Source: Earliella scabrosa (Eukaryota > Basidiomycota > Agaricomycetes > Polyporales > Polyporaceae). Taken from it: 64,000 bases of DNA. The number at the start of each line of letters is the position of its first letter. The stretch's first letter is position 1. A program made the position numbers and the translations under genes. The DNA lies in the NCBI GenBank assembly GCA_022605405.1, contig JABYQQ010000009.1:620001-684000 (forward strand), given 5' to 3'. Shown here piece by piece: positions 1-13,026 of this stretch. Under the pieces are notes generated by a model. It saw only the letters and a list, made by a program, of their open reading frames with translations, was not told where the DNA came from and did no database searches.

Positions 1-1
1 G

Positions 2-315
2 GTGACGTTCTTCATCGACCAGAAGGGCGTCGTTAGGTGAGCCTCCCTTGGCCCGACTCGCAGTCCGCGTTCGAGACCGTGACCGGCATATGACGCAGGG
101 ACGTGCTTGACGCGACCATGAACTTTGGAGCGCACAGCAAGTTCGTGACGAAGTGGCTTGACAAGCTCGAGGCCGAGGAGAAGAAGGCTGCTGAGCCGAC
201 TGAGGCTCCGGCCGCCGCCGGAGAGACTCCCGCGGCCACCACGCCGACTGCAGTTATCCCCGAGGGAGACGCTGTTGCGAGCCTGGGCAAAGCCGCTGAG
301 GCAGTCCAAGCTTGA
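2..315 (+). CDS. Peroxiredoxin-like protein (BCP/PrxQ or AhpC-TSA type), C-terminal part, truncated by window edge
   Basis: Only the last two exons are present: 2..36 and 99..315, joined across a 62 nt GT-AG intron (37..98). The join reads VTFFIDQKGVVRD then VLDATMNFGAHSKF. This is the closing beta-strand and helix of the thioredoxin fold in BCP/PrxQ-like thiol peroxidases, which reduce peroxides using thioredoxin. The peroxidatic cysteine would lie upstream, outside the window, so activity cannot be judged. After the fold comes a roughly 45-residue tail rich in Ala, Pro, Thr and Glu, probably disordered and unusual for the family. The gene is convergent with TIM9. Family assignment rests on the short end motif only; another thioredoxin-fold antioxidant is possible. 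Confidence 0.55.
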
Positions 316-651
316 GATGTCCGGTCTTCTGTTTTGCTCTACTTCGTTTTGTGCGGCATGCCGATGTTCGTCGACCCTGTGCTGCTCCGGATCCGAGATA
401 CATACCCTATACCTCCGTAATAGCATAATCAGATCGCTTCTTGCTACGGTATACCTCGAGGCCTCGGGAATCTTGCACCCGAGGCGGTCGGACACAACGA
501 ATGCGACGTCGGAGATGGCAGTGCACAACTGGAAGCGAGGAGCGGTGGGTCACAGAAGATGGGAGATGGCGATTATAGCGTAACATTATACGTGCTGAAG
601 CAGGAGAGCTATACGATACAAATGCATATGAGAGGCGGGCAGGCAGACGCG

Positions 652-1136
652 TCATTTGCTCATAGCGCCGCCCATCATCTCTGGAGGTAGAAACATTCGC
701 GTCAGGGACGAATGTGCACACCGGCCGCAGGGCGACTCACCGGCGTTGTGTTCTGCGAACCGTGCGCCCACCCGTTCCGAGTGCTTCAGGAACTTGTCGG
801 TGCAGTTCAGGACGCATTGCTCCTGTGGGGCCGATCAACAGGGAACAGAGGCGGCAGCGCCAGCGGACCTGGCGCGCAGGGGGAGGCGGTGGACGGATAG
901 AAGACGCACCTCTTTTGATGAGAGCGCCTTGCTCGTGAAGTCGTTGCAGCACGAGTTGAAGCATCGCTCGACGAGGCCCGAGTACATGCGCATGAAGTCT
1001 TGCATCTGCCGTTCGGGCACAGATCGACGTCAGACATGCGGCTTGTGCTGTGAGGGCGAACAGCACGCACCTGCTTCCGCTCAATCACCCGCGTCATGTG
1101 GGCCTGCTCGGCCGGGTTCATCTGAGAGAAATCCAT
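652..1136 (-). CDS. TIM9: Mitochondrial intermembrane-space chaperone Tim9
   Basis: Exons on the minus strand are 1071..1136, 910..1005, 741..822 and 652..680, encoding 90 residues, the usual size for the family. Tim9 forms a hexamer with Tim10 in the mitochondrial intermembrane space and carries hydrophobic carrier precursors to the TIM22 complex. The twin CX3C signature is present (CFNSC and CVLNC), as are the N-terminal MDFSQMNPAEQAHM and the helix motif MQDFMRMYSGLVERC, which separate Tim9 from Tim10 and Tim8. The final 29 nt exon supplies the C-terminal tail. All introns are GT-AG and all phases close. The start is the only in-frame ATG before the conserved N-terminus. Confidence 0.95.
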
Positions 1137-2986
1137 GGTGAAGAGGTCGTGCGGGGGGCGAGGTGGAGGAGCGTGTCCGAGTCTGAACGGTGCTGGAACG
1201 GTGGCAGAACGACACTGACAGCACGCAGGCGTCTGTTCTCGCGTGGCTTTCGCGTGGAAGATGAGCGCGGTCACGTTTTGGGCGACACACGCGCGTCTTA
1301 CGCCGCCGCGTCGCTCCTCTTGACGTCGTCCGTGACTCTACCCACTGCCAGCCTCTACACTGGAAGGCAATCTGCTATGGGAGCTGGAGAGTGCTTTAGG
1401 GAGCAAGTCTCTTTTGCTTTTATATGTGGCACTTCTCCAAGCTAATCTCGGCGATGGTAAGTAAGTTGTTCAGGGACCTTGAGTCTCTACCATGCCCCGA
1501 TGCCAGCTAACTCGGTGTTTACGACAGCAAAACTGCGTGAAGCGGCTTACGAAGCCTCTCACTTGGCACGGTGTATGAGTGGCCCTACGATGATTGGTGT
1601 CGCCCTCAGCGGCTGGCTTACAGACGCAACTGCGTTGTGGCTGTCGAACACGCGCTCATTCATGCACGGATGCTCATCCAGTATTTATACTGGGTGTGCA
1701 GACAGTGCGGAATACCCCATCGAAAAGGGAACTAGTCTCCGGTATCAAGACCGTTTCATCGTTGCTGTCAGACTCTGAGCGGAACCGGTGGCAACGTTAT
1801 GTCGGTCAAAGTCCGCTGGATGAGCTCATCCTCAGTGCCTTATTACGGTGCTATATGGAGTATAACCTGCGTTAAAGTCTGCGCATCAAGCCACGTTCGA
1901 CAGTGCGGCGTTGTAACCGTGTGTTACATCGGGCTACGCTCGGCCTTGCAGGTCTGCAGGCTGATTCGACGTTAATCCGTGGTAAGAACCCTGCTGCTCA
2001 TCCTGGGAAGTCCGCACTAAACCATATCTTGTATTCCTCTAGCGAGATTGCGCTGCGTTTTGGGGGCACGAGCGTGCAAAACGGGGTGCACGTTCCTACT
2101 GAAGGTGACATTTCTCATCATCAGTGGAGTGTTGACCCGCACTCTCTGCGTTGCCGGGCGTATCCACTGTCAGTGCTCCCTCACCGCTATGATACAGCGG
2201 CCTTTTTGCCGAATGATTGGCCGAGCATGCGCCTCATGCGTAGATGCTCAGGTCAGCACGTCGCCAGTAGTTGCGCTCATGGTCTGCGGTCGCTGTTACG
2301 GTGGTAATATGTCAGCTGCATTCTGGGGAGTTTGTCCTTGCATGCAGCGAACTGATTCTGGAGACGCGTGGCGTCCAGAATGATCCACACAACGCGCGTA
2401 TTGTTCAGGTCTCCGGTCGAGGCCTGGCATGGCGTTCTCCACTTGGAGAGCCTTGCTCGTGGCAAAGCTCGGAAGATGCAAGCTTGAAGAGGCTCAGCCG
2501 GTGCCCACGCTGTCCGTGCTGCTCAGGTCGCACTGTAAGGGCACAACACATGCACGAGTACTATATTACAAGCTCTGTCCAGGCACGGGCTTGGTACTGT
2601 AGCTAGGTTCAGGGAGGAAGAAGAGTTAGTGCCACCCATTCAGCGCATGGGCGCCTGGTGGACGCGAGATCGGCGATCCGCTGGAGTCTATCCATGGCAC
2701 GGGCGCCTGCCGTGAGTCAAAAGCCGAGTTCATCGCTCCGGCCGTTTTCATTTCTCCAGTTCCCTGTCGCCAAACATCCTTCCTCCGACCGTGCGGCTCA
2801 GATCCAGAGCAGTGCATCAGTTCCCGTGGCGAAGCTACCCACCAGTACGTATAAAACCATCCTCCATGGCTCACAGGCTCAAGCCGCCCTCGCTCTCCTC
2901 GCGCCTCCACCCCGCCGCCAATTCCATCCCGCGCACGCGCTCTCCCACTCGCCCATCGCCCACGTCCCTCGTCATCAGTGACTGAA
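1137..2986. other. 1.85 kb divergent intergenic region between TIM9 and DAHP synthase
   Basis: No recognisable protein, tRNA or transposon was found. Small open frames exist on both strands but none shows family motifs or a splice-consistent extension. The right part must hold the DAHP synthase promoter; a TATAAAA box lies at 2850-2856. The middle (about 1400-2600) is less GC-rich than the flanking genes and could hold an unannotated non-coding RNA or decayed sequence, but nothing positive supports either. Confidence 0.5.
2850..2856 (+). promoter_or_regulatory. TATA-like box upstream of DAHP synthase
   Basis: The sequence TATAAAA lies 131-137 nt before the ATG at 2987, a normal distance for a fungal TATA element. 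It is assigned by motif and position only. Confidence 0.45.
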
Positions 2987-4487
<1,501 letters not shown>

Positions 4488-4873
4488 ATCGCCAGTTCTT
4501 ACTAGTTCTTGCTAGATGTAGATGTAGACGCGTTGTATGATCAGCACCTTGTATCCTTACCGTTCCTATACGAGCGCTGTGTTGTCTGTATGACATGCCC
4601 GGACGCATGTGCTGAACCTCTGTCATACTCGCGTGTGTTCCGTGTGAGCCCCTTGTTGCTGGGTCCGTCGAAGCGTTTCGCCAAAGTCGGAAATTGTAAC
4701 GGCTGGCGCCTACGACCTGCTATGCTTTGGCCGAGGACCTTCACCATTGCCCACACGCCTCCGCCCCTCTTGGTTACCTTGCTGGCTAGTCTGGTATCAC
4801 TCGCGGATCAACCCCACGTGTAGTGCTCTTGGTCGGGAAGAAGTCCAGGAACGGAGGGTGAACGGAGTGCACG
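4488..4873. other. Intergenic gap between DAHP synthase and MOR2 (386 bp)
   Basis: This gap holds the 3' end of one transcript and the promoter and leader of the next, both on the plus strand. I see no further gene and no clear TATA box. Confidence 0.5.
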
Positions 4874-7800
4874 ATGGGCTCGGACGGGATGCAGATCACA
4901 ATTCCCGGTATGTCATACGCATTGCTGTTCCTAGGGTCTACTTACGAGAGTCCTGCCGCTGGCGTGAAGACTTCAATGACGATGAAGACTATCGCTCGAC
5001 CCCGCTGTTTGGAGGGCGCAGTCAGCAGGCGAGTCTATGGGGCAGCTCGAGTTCTGGCCTCGAGTCCCCGACCATCCTCACGCCCCAAGCCACGAACGAA
5101 CGTTCGGGCGGATCGTACTTCCACTCACGCGGGGACTCCGTAACATCGCAAGACTCAGGACACTCCATCCAGCTCACGACGCGCAAGGTGAAGGCTCCTT
5201 TCACGCACTCGAATCAGTCGTCGGTCGCGACGACAAGCAGCTCCCCGTTCACGAAGAAGTCCTCGTTCGCGTCGCTCCGGAATGCGTTCAAGAGCAACAA
5301 GTTCAGCGATGCCCCGCCCATGCCCACCCTCGACCACCAAGCGTACCCTGCGCTGAAGAACCCGTTCAACCGGTCGACGTCGTCCCTGGCACAGCATCCC
5401 CCGATGCCTCAGCGCGCGCAGACGATGAACGCGAGTCCGCCTCACTTCAGGCCGTCCACGCCCGCTGGTGGCGACGGGAGGCGCACGCCGAAGTTGAAGG
5501 AACACCACTACGGCCGGTCGCAACACTCGCACTCGGGCTCGATATTTCACGCCTCGGACAATGGTAGTGACCCTGGCTTTGGCTATCCCTTCTCGTCCTC
5601 CCCGCCCCCTGTGCCCCCTGTGCCAAACGCATATGGTGGACCCATGGAAGAGCCGCGGACCTCGTCTGATTATGAGGATAAGATCAACCTCGACCCGCGA
5701 ACACCGTCCGACTACGCCCTCCACGCCATCTTCATCCGCTTCGCCGCATCGGCCGAGAACCATATTGACGAATTCTTACGATTCCCCGCAGTACGCTCCC
5801 CGCATCTATCGAGTGTCCAGTTCTGATCGTTGCTCATGACACTGCTTAGGACCGTGATGTCTATCTCGAAGATTACATGGGCCCCGGCGTTGACGAGAAG
5901 TTCGACGACATGCTGACATCGCTGGGCAAGGTGGCACAGCGGCATGCGAAGCCGGTCGTCGACTCTGTCATGCGATGGAGGAGAACCCAGAACGAGCAAG
6001 TCGGCCCTGAGCTTCTTCGTCACCACCTCTCCCAGTCGCCGTCTTCACAGCGTGCCATTCGCATGCCAGACATCCCGCAGACGTTGAACGAACGGAAGTG
6101 GCTTGCTTCCGTGTACATCATGTGTCGGGCCCTGATAGCGGTCACACGATCAATATCGAAGGACGGCCTGCCGGAGGCGGTCGGACACAGCCTGGAAGAG
6201 CTCACGTTTGAGCAGTTCAAGCGGTATGACTTGAAGCTGACCATGCAGTCGCCGAATTATCGCTGCATTGCGGAGCTGCATGCTGCGCTACTTGGCCACC
6301 TCGCTGACCTACGGTATGCATCCTGGTTCATACTCATCGAGCGAAGGGAGACTCACGTCCAGCAGCTTCGAGAGCGTCACGGATCGGTTCCTGACAGAAC
6401 TCGGTCCTATCGCGGCCGGCCAGGTGGCCAAGGATGCCGATATGAAGTATGAGAACCTGGTCAAGGGTTTAAGACACGTAAACATCAAGGTCAGTCCGTA
6501 TCATCTGCATAATTCATCTGCGTCTTCCTGAGTATGATCAGGTGTGGCCCCCTGAACGTTTCGAAGAGGGAGCGGAATTCCTCGCCTCGTTGTCGAAGGC
6601 ATACGAGAATGCCCACGGAAACCGCCTGAAGACGATCTTCGCTGAAACGCTGGTGCAAATCTTGCATCCCATTGGGAAGGTATGAGGACAGTCGCTTTAT
6701 ATTTGCGCGTCATGATATAAATGCGCGACATGCTATGGTAGACTGCGCAAGCGGAAGTCAACCACCCCGACTGGGCGAAAGCCATCGAAGTAATTTATCC
6801 TAAAGCCAGAGACATGATGGTGAAACCGCGATATTGGCACGTCGCCTATCCTCTTGCTGTCACGGCGCTATGTGTCGCTCCCAATGAGTACTTCCTCCGC
6901 AATTGGTCTGCCTGTTTTGAAGCTGGTCTCGGCAAGCTCAAGGTATGGCTCCTGCACATCAGGCGCAGCACGTACTCATCGACTTGGTACAGGAGCGGAT
7001 GTATCGGGTCCCTGTGCTGAACGGCATGTTGCGACTTCTGTGGACCTATCTCTACCGCTGCCACGAACCGTTGTCTACGGTCTCTTCCAAGTTCGAGACA
7101 GTCTTCAAACACATGTTCCCGCCCAATCGTTCCATTGCCTCACAGGAGGAGCACCTCCAGCCATTCGTTTACATCGTTCACTTCGTTCTATCCCGTCACT
7201 TTGATATCGCCAGCGAGCTCTGCCTCGACCTTCTCCAGGAGCGCGTGGTCAACTCCCAATCACCACAGAACCCTCCAGTCTTGTCGCCGGAGAAATTCTA
7301 CATCGCGATCCAGGCGATCCTCCTTTCTCTCCATCTGCTTGAACGGGAAGAGCCGCTCCCAGCATGGCCATCGAGCTTCGATTTTGCCAGCATGCCATCT
7401 CGTGACGACTACCCCAGCTCTTCAGGCATTCTCCCCGCCTCTATCACCGCGAAAGCGAGCTGGAAGGACTTTCTTGATCGCGCGACCGCGTGTTTAAAGA
7501 TCATTGGGCTGACTTGCTACCAGGTTGTCGGTCGATGGTCCGTTCTTGACGACCAGTGGTCCACCACCCGCCTCGGACCATCGTATGAAGAGACGCACAA
7601 CCACGTCATCCGTCATCACCCTGAAGGCTCTGTTGCATATCCTGATCATTATACTCCTCATATCACGGTCCTTCAAGTTATCTACCAGTCCTGGCCTCGC
7701 CTACTCCACTCCTCCCTACCTCTCGACGAAGTCTTCGACATGCTCATCCGCGGAGTCATCCACATAGAGCCCGGCATCGGCGAGGCCGCAACTCTAGCCC

Positions 7801-10800
7801 TACAACGATTCATGTCGGACTCCATCCACGCACCCATCCTCCTCACGCGTTTCTCTGCCTTCCTCTTCAGTCCCACAGCCATCACACAAGAAGGCTACGG
7901 CCCGAGGCTACCTGTGGAGTGCACGCGGCTCCTGAACCTATGGTTCAGCTTCGTCGACCGCTGGGCCCGCGATGTCATGCAGAAGCCCTTCCAGACATGG
8001 ACTACAGATGAGCTCGACAACGTGACGGCTCGGGTAGAGGAGATCGAAGGTGGCGCGTTATTCCTCCTCGCCCACCGGAAGCCCTCTGCGTACATAACGG
8101 GTATTAAGACCATGCGGCTGCTCAAGCTGCTGATGGAGCACATGCGACCAGAGCCGGTCACTCCCGCAATGCCAAACGAACTCTTCGCTTTTGTCCAGGC
8201 GTTCTTCGAAGAGGCGACACCGGATGCCCTATTCCGCGCCGTGGAGGACATCATGGAGGGAGAGGAACTCGCGCGCCTGCTCACATGGAAGGAGGTCTCG
8301 CGCTCTGACAAACTCGTCCTGTTGGCCGAGAGCGACAACGGCCACGACAGGTCGCTCTGGCGAGAGATATTCCCGCTATACATACAAGCCTGTATGGGGC
8401 TCGGGCCGACCATCGGGGCCTCTCTTCGGGACAGATTCGTAGCGGCAGCGGCACGAATGACGCAGTTCATGCAGCAGCTCTCTGGAGTTAGCTCCCGACT
8501 CCTTCATAACATGCCGCCACGTGCAGGCTCGACTGGAGACCGGGAAGGCGCCCGTCTTGTCGTGGAGCACAAGGAAATCATCGCCCAGTGGCATATGTGG
8601 CTGAAGCTCATCTGCGCGACTGCTTCAGTGATGGGCTCACGAACGCCGATGGGTGGCATGCGCGACCACTCCCGGGCACGGTCGGACTCCGATCTGGGTC
8701 CGGAACAGATGCAGAACACCCACGATCTCTTCTGGGCGTTGAGCAGATTCCTGGACTCCGAGTACGCCATCTTCCGCGAGGTCGCCGTGTCTTGCATCAG
8801 CTCCTTCCCCGCCGATGGTTACTCTCAGCTCCTCGAGGACCTCAGCAAATTCCAGTCTCGTCAGCACTACGACGACCCGAGGACCAAGGGCGTCCCAGCT
8901 ACGCCTATGATGGTCGGTCGGATGCGCCGACAGGAGCGATTCCAGACCGCCGTTGCCCGTATCTACTTCCTCACTGCCCATCTCCTCCAAGATCAGCGAT
9001 CCTCGGGGAAGCAGGCGGCGCTCACATACGTGTTGAAGTACGTTCGCAACACGCAGGCGTTCCTGGCCTCCCAAGACAACAGGGATAGGTGGGATCTGCA
9101 GCGCTTACGGCAGTTCTTCTGTGGAACCGTTGAGCGCCTCTTCGACGCTCTGGCGACTTTGAAGGACTCGGATCGCTTCATCCCCCCGAACCTGTACCTT
9201 GCATTGTTCAGCTTGTGCGAGGAGTGGTGTCAGCTCGGCAAGCAGTCCGACAGCGTGAAGAAGCGGCTTGTGTATATGCAGACGATGGCGGCGAAGTCTG
9301 CACTCGACTCCGGGAGCCAGGCCGAGGCGATCCAGACTTTCCAGACGGAGACTCGTGCGCTATCTCATGCAGCAGTTGGCGCGATGGCTGCAGTTTGCGT
9401 ACGTTGGGGCTTATCACTCGCGAGGCGTGCGACTGACTGTTTATGTTTGCAGCAAAAGGCATTCTTCCCGCCCGATGTCGAGCACAGCTCGCCGACAGAC
9501 CGCTCCGCTCTCGATTTCGTCAAGCCACTGCAGATTGGACCTACGCTTGACCGCCTCACTGCCATATTGGCGTCATTCCACCAGCCTAACCAGGAAGCCG
9601 GAAAGTACGTGACACAGAGTTTAGAAGCAGGACATCATGGCTAACAGCTTCTGTAGGAAAGCTCTGCGCTCGCTTCTGTCGCATCACCGCTGCAGCGCTG
9701 CGTTCCTCGACGAATGCTTGCGAAGAGCGTTCGTTACAAGTCGAGAACTTGAGACCAGTAACGCGCGTTTTTTCGAGGTCGTCGCGGATGCGATATCCAG
9801 TGGTGCTGCAACAGCGTTCAGCTTCGCCCACGTCGTCTGCCTCGGGTTGTCAAACCTCTGTCATCCCCTTCTCCAGATCCGCCGCCAATCCTTCAACATC
9901 CTCGAGACGGTGCACGAACAGTCGGCGGGCATCATCTCTCTATCGCAATACGAGGCAGCAGTGGACAGCGCCGCTCCAAGCACTTATCTTCACGCCCACC
10001 GTCTTATCTCCGACGTTCTGGCCGGGGAACATCCCGACCAAGCGGTCAAAGTTCTCGCGCAGCTTGCTGAGTGGATCCCAAGGGTATTCGACAACCGCCC
10101 CGAGCGTGGAGTGCTCCTGCTCCTGCAGAGCCTCGAGTATTGGGTGCCGTACATCGAGCTCATGAATGGCGACAAAACCGAGCTGTCGAAGGAAGGCCGT
10201 CTAACCATGTACCACCTCATGGTGCTTACCATGAGGTTCGCGGAGACTTACTCGGAGCAAGTCCTCGTGCTGTGGACAAGACTCATGGACCCACCCAATC
10301 AAGCGAACGGCCATGCGGTCATCCGGTTCCTGCTCGAACAGTCCCATAAGGTCGGCAGCACCGTGTTCATCAGCTGTGCCGCGAAGATCGTGGCATGTCT
10401 CTCGCAAAGCGGGATTGGGAGGCAGATCGTGGAGGAGCTCTGTAGCGTTGTGGAGCCTGCTCGTATGCTTCCTAGCATCGAGCACAAGCTTGCTCCCCCA
10501 AGCGATGACGAACTAGAGCTGTGGTCTGACCTCGACATCCTGTTCTCCGACGAGAAGCCACGGCTGTCCCTGGGTGTTGCACAGTTCGCTCTCCTCTTCC
10601 TCTCCGAAACTGCGCTGGAACGGTACTGGGAGTTTTACGAGCAGCTCCCCGTCCTCTTCCATGCGCTGTTCATGCATTTGGATCATCGGCAACCCTTCGT
10701 TCAGCAGCATGCACGCCACATGCTATTCCAGCTTCTCCGGTCTTGCCTTACCGGTTATGACGAACTCCCCGATCGTTCCTTACACCGCTCGCGCCCTGAA

Positions 10801-12588
10801 CTCAAGGCAGCCATATCGGAACTGGAGAAGGAAGCGGAGACCCGATTATGGAGAGAGGACGACAAGGGGTCAGATGCAGAGGCCAAGCTCAAGTGGTTTG
10901 GGGACGCCGTTCTCAATCTCATGGAACCGCTGCATCCCGGCCTCTCAGAACTGTGGGGCACACTTGCTTTGAATTGGGGTACAGCGTGTTCGATTCGTCC
11001 TGTCGCTTTCCGGTCCTTGCAACTCTACCGGGCTCTCATGCCGCGCATCGGTCCTACGCACGTCGGTATGCTGCTCGGCCGCCTGGCGAACACCATTGCG
11101 GACGAGGATCTCGCCATCCAGAACTTCAACGTGGAGATCATCTCAACTCTTACCACCCTCGCATCGTCGCAGGATCTCGACCCCTCACAACTGCCGCAGC
11201 TCTTCTGGTGCGCCGTAGCGTGCCTGTCAACCACTGTCGAGACCGAATTCTTGCATGCACTGCATCTGCTCGATGCGGTTCTGACGCGGGTTGACCTCAA
11301 CAATCACGACAACGTGGAGCTGCTCTTCGCGTACATGCCTGCCAACTGGAGCGGTTCCATCTCCCTCCAATCCAGCCTCCTCATGGGTTTGCGCTCCTCC
11401 GTCACCTCCCAGCTCACTCTCAAGCTCCTACAGCGGCTGGCGAAGATCAACGACCCGCGCCTGATAGATCCCACAGAAGGGCGAGTGCGCGACCTCTATA
11501 CGCTTTCCCTCCCATGGTGCCTCCACGCTATGAGTGAGGACGCGAAGGACGAGTCGCTTCAGGAGTTCGCCCTTAACATCAGTCGATTGGCTGAAGAGGA
11601 GGAGCGGCCGAGCATCGAGCGCATCATGACGTCATTCGCAAAGGCTCGTTTCCGCACCAAGGACGACTTCCTTCGGCAGTCCGTCGCGAGCCTCCGGGAG
11701 CACTACGGCGTGGACCACTGGACAGAGGTTATCACGCTCCTCATGGGTCTCGTGTTGAACAAGCAGCGCTGGTTGCAAGTTCAGACAATGCAGCTCCTGA
11801 AGGTTCTCTTCCAGCAGCGCGAAACGAAGAACCAGGTCGATCTGCTTGGCTCAGAATTGCTCATGCCCCTCCTCCGCCTGCTGGAGACAGACCTGGCTTC
11901 ACAGGCCCTTGATGTGCTCGACGAACCCATGCAGATCTCTGGAGGACCCGCCGCGAAACACGTTCTACGCATGTCGCTGCACCACCATCTGCGCGCGAAC
12001 GTCAAGGAGGTCGAGTCTGTAGCCGAGGTATTTGGAATCCCGCAGGAGTCCGGCTGGTGTGTTCCCCGCACAAGCGCCCTGCGGGATACGTGCCGCGCGA
12101 ACATCGTCGCCGTGTTCGACCTCGGCAAGGGTAACCTGCGGCCGTCGCGCATCGACTTCCAGCCGGACGACTCGGAGGAGCTTGCGCTCGCGCTCGCACG
12201 CCATGCGCATGCGCGCAGTGGGATCGAGGACGACCTTGGGGACATGGTGCAGAACTTGCACGAGTTGAGCAGCTTCTTCCAGTCAGAGGAACCTGCACCT
12301 CGGACGACCGTGGTTCCGCACAGACAGCTCGAAGCCCGTGTCGCGGCGATCTTGGCCAAGTCGACGGACGTGGGCGACCGGGACGTACCGCCTACGCCGT
12401 TCGTGGACGTGTTTGCTGTCGGAGGGGATGCCGGTCGAACAGTTGTAGGGGGTGGGGGTCTGTCGCCGACGTACGAAGATTCGGAGGATTCAGATTCGGA
12501 CTCTGAGTCGGATCTGTTCGAGTACGACTCGCCGAGCTTTGCTCGGTACACCAACGGAAATGGTTACGCTGCACATAGCTCGCATTAG
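4874..12588 (+). CDS. MOR2: Cell morphogenesis protein MOR2/TAO3/PAG1 (Furry family)
   Basis: Nine exons (4874..4907, 4970..5790, 5850..6313, 6363..6489, 6542..6679, 6742..6942, 6993..9398, 9453..9604, 9657..12588) encode 2424 residues, in the family's range of 2100-2500. Furry-family scaffolds bind NDR kinase and Mob, forming the RAM/MOR network that controls polarised growth and cell separation. The protein begins MGSDGMQITIPDF, followed by about 270 disordered Ser/Pro/His-rich residues. Then comes the conserved N-terminal block with GPGVDEKFDDMLTSLGKVAQ and NERKWLASVY, and long HEAT-like helical regions to about residue 2300. The C-terminus ends in an acidic Asp/Ser run (about 12470-12530). 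Intron 7 (9399..9452) is in frame and stop-free, but skipping it restores the conserved CQKAFFPPD junction. Confidence 0.95.
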
Positions 12589-13026
12589 GGCTCCTACATG
12601 CTATCTCTCATGGGACTTGGCACACACATACATACATAACTTCACTTGCGCTGTCTAGCTTACGTCGCTCTTGCTCTCGAGCTCATCTCACTCTCTCACT
12701 CTGCCATAGGCTATTGTTATGTATACTATACGCTAGAGTACTCTAGTAGTCATCCGGATTCGCAATTTGTACGAACATCTGCATCTCGTCTCCTCATAGA
12801 CCATCATTTCTTCGTTGACATCACAGATTCCTTGAATACCATGCTGTCGTGCACAAGTCTTGTCTCTCGACGTCTCTTCGCATTCCAATGGTTGCAAGCA
12901 TGGTGTGGCTGGTGCTGAAGAATCACACGCTACGCCTTGCGCTGCGTTGAGGGAGGTAGCAATCGCTAGAGTACAAGGTGGAGCTCGTGGCGTGCACCGC
13001 CGTACAGTCCAGTACAACAAACACTA
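12589..13026. other. Convergent 3' region between MOR2 and CWF19
   Basis: These 438 bp lie between two stop codons facing each other and carry both 3' UTRs. No coding or structural feature is seen. Confidence 0.5.

Noticed and set aside
652..1136. Tim10 or Tim8
   Set aside because: N-terminal MDFSQ and the block between the CX3C motifs fit Tim9.
5155..5763. 202-codon minus-strand Arg/Val-rich frame
   Set aside because: Antisense to the MOR2 disordered N-terminal exon; no family features.
11781..12554. 257-codon minus-strand open frame with Ser/Glu repeats
   Set aside because: Antisense shadow of the MOR2 C-terminus; the Ser repeats mirror its Asp/Glu/Ser tail.
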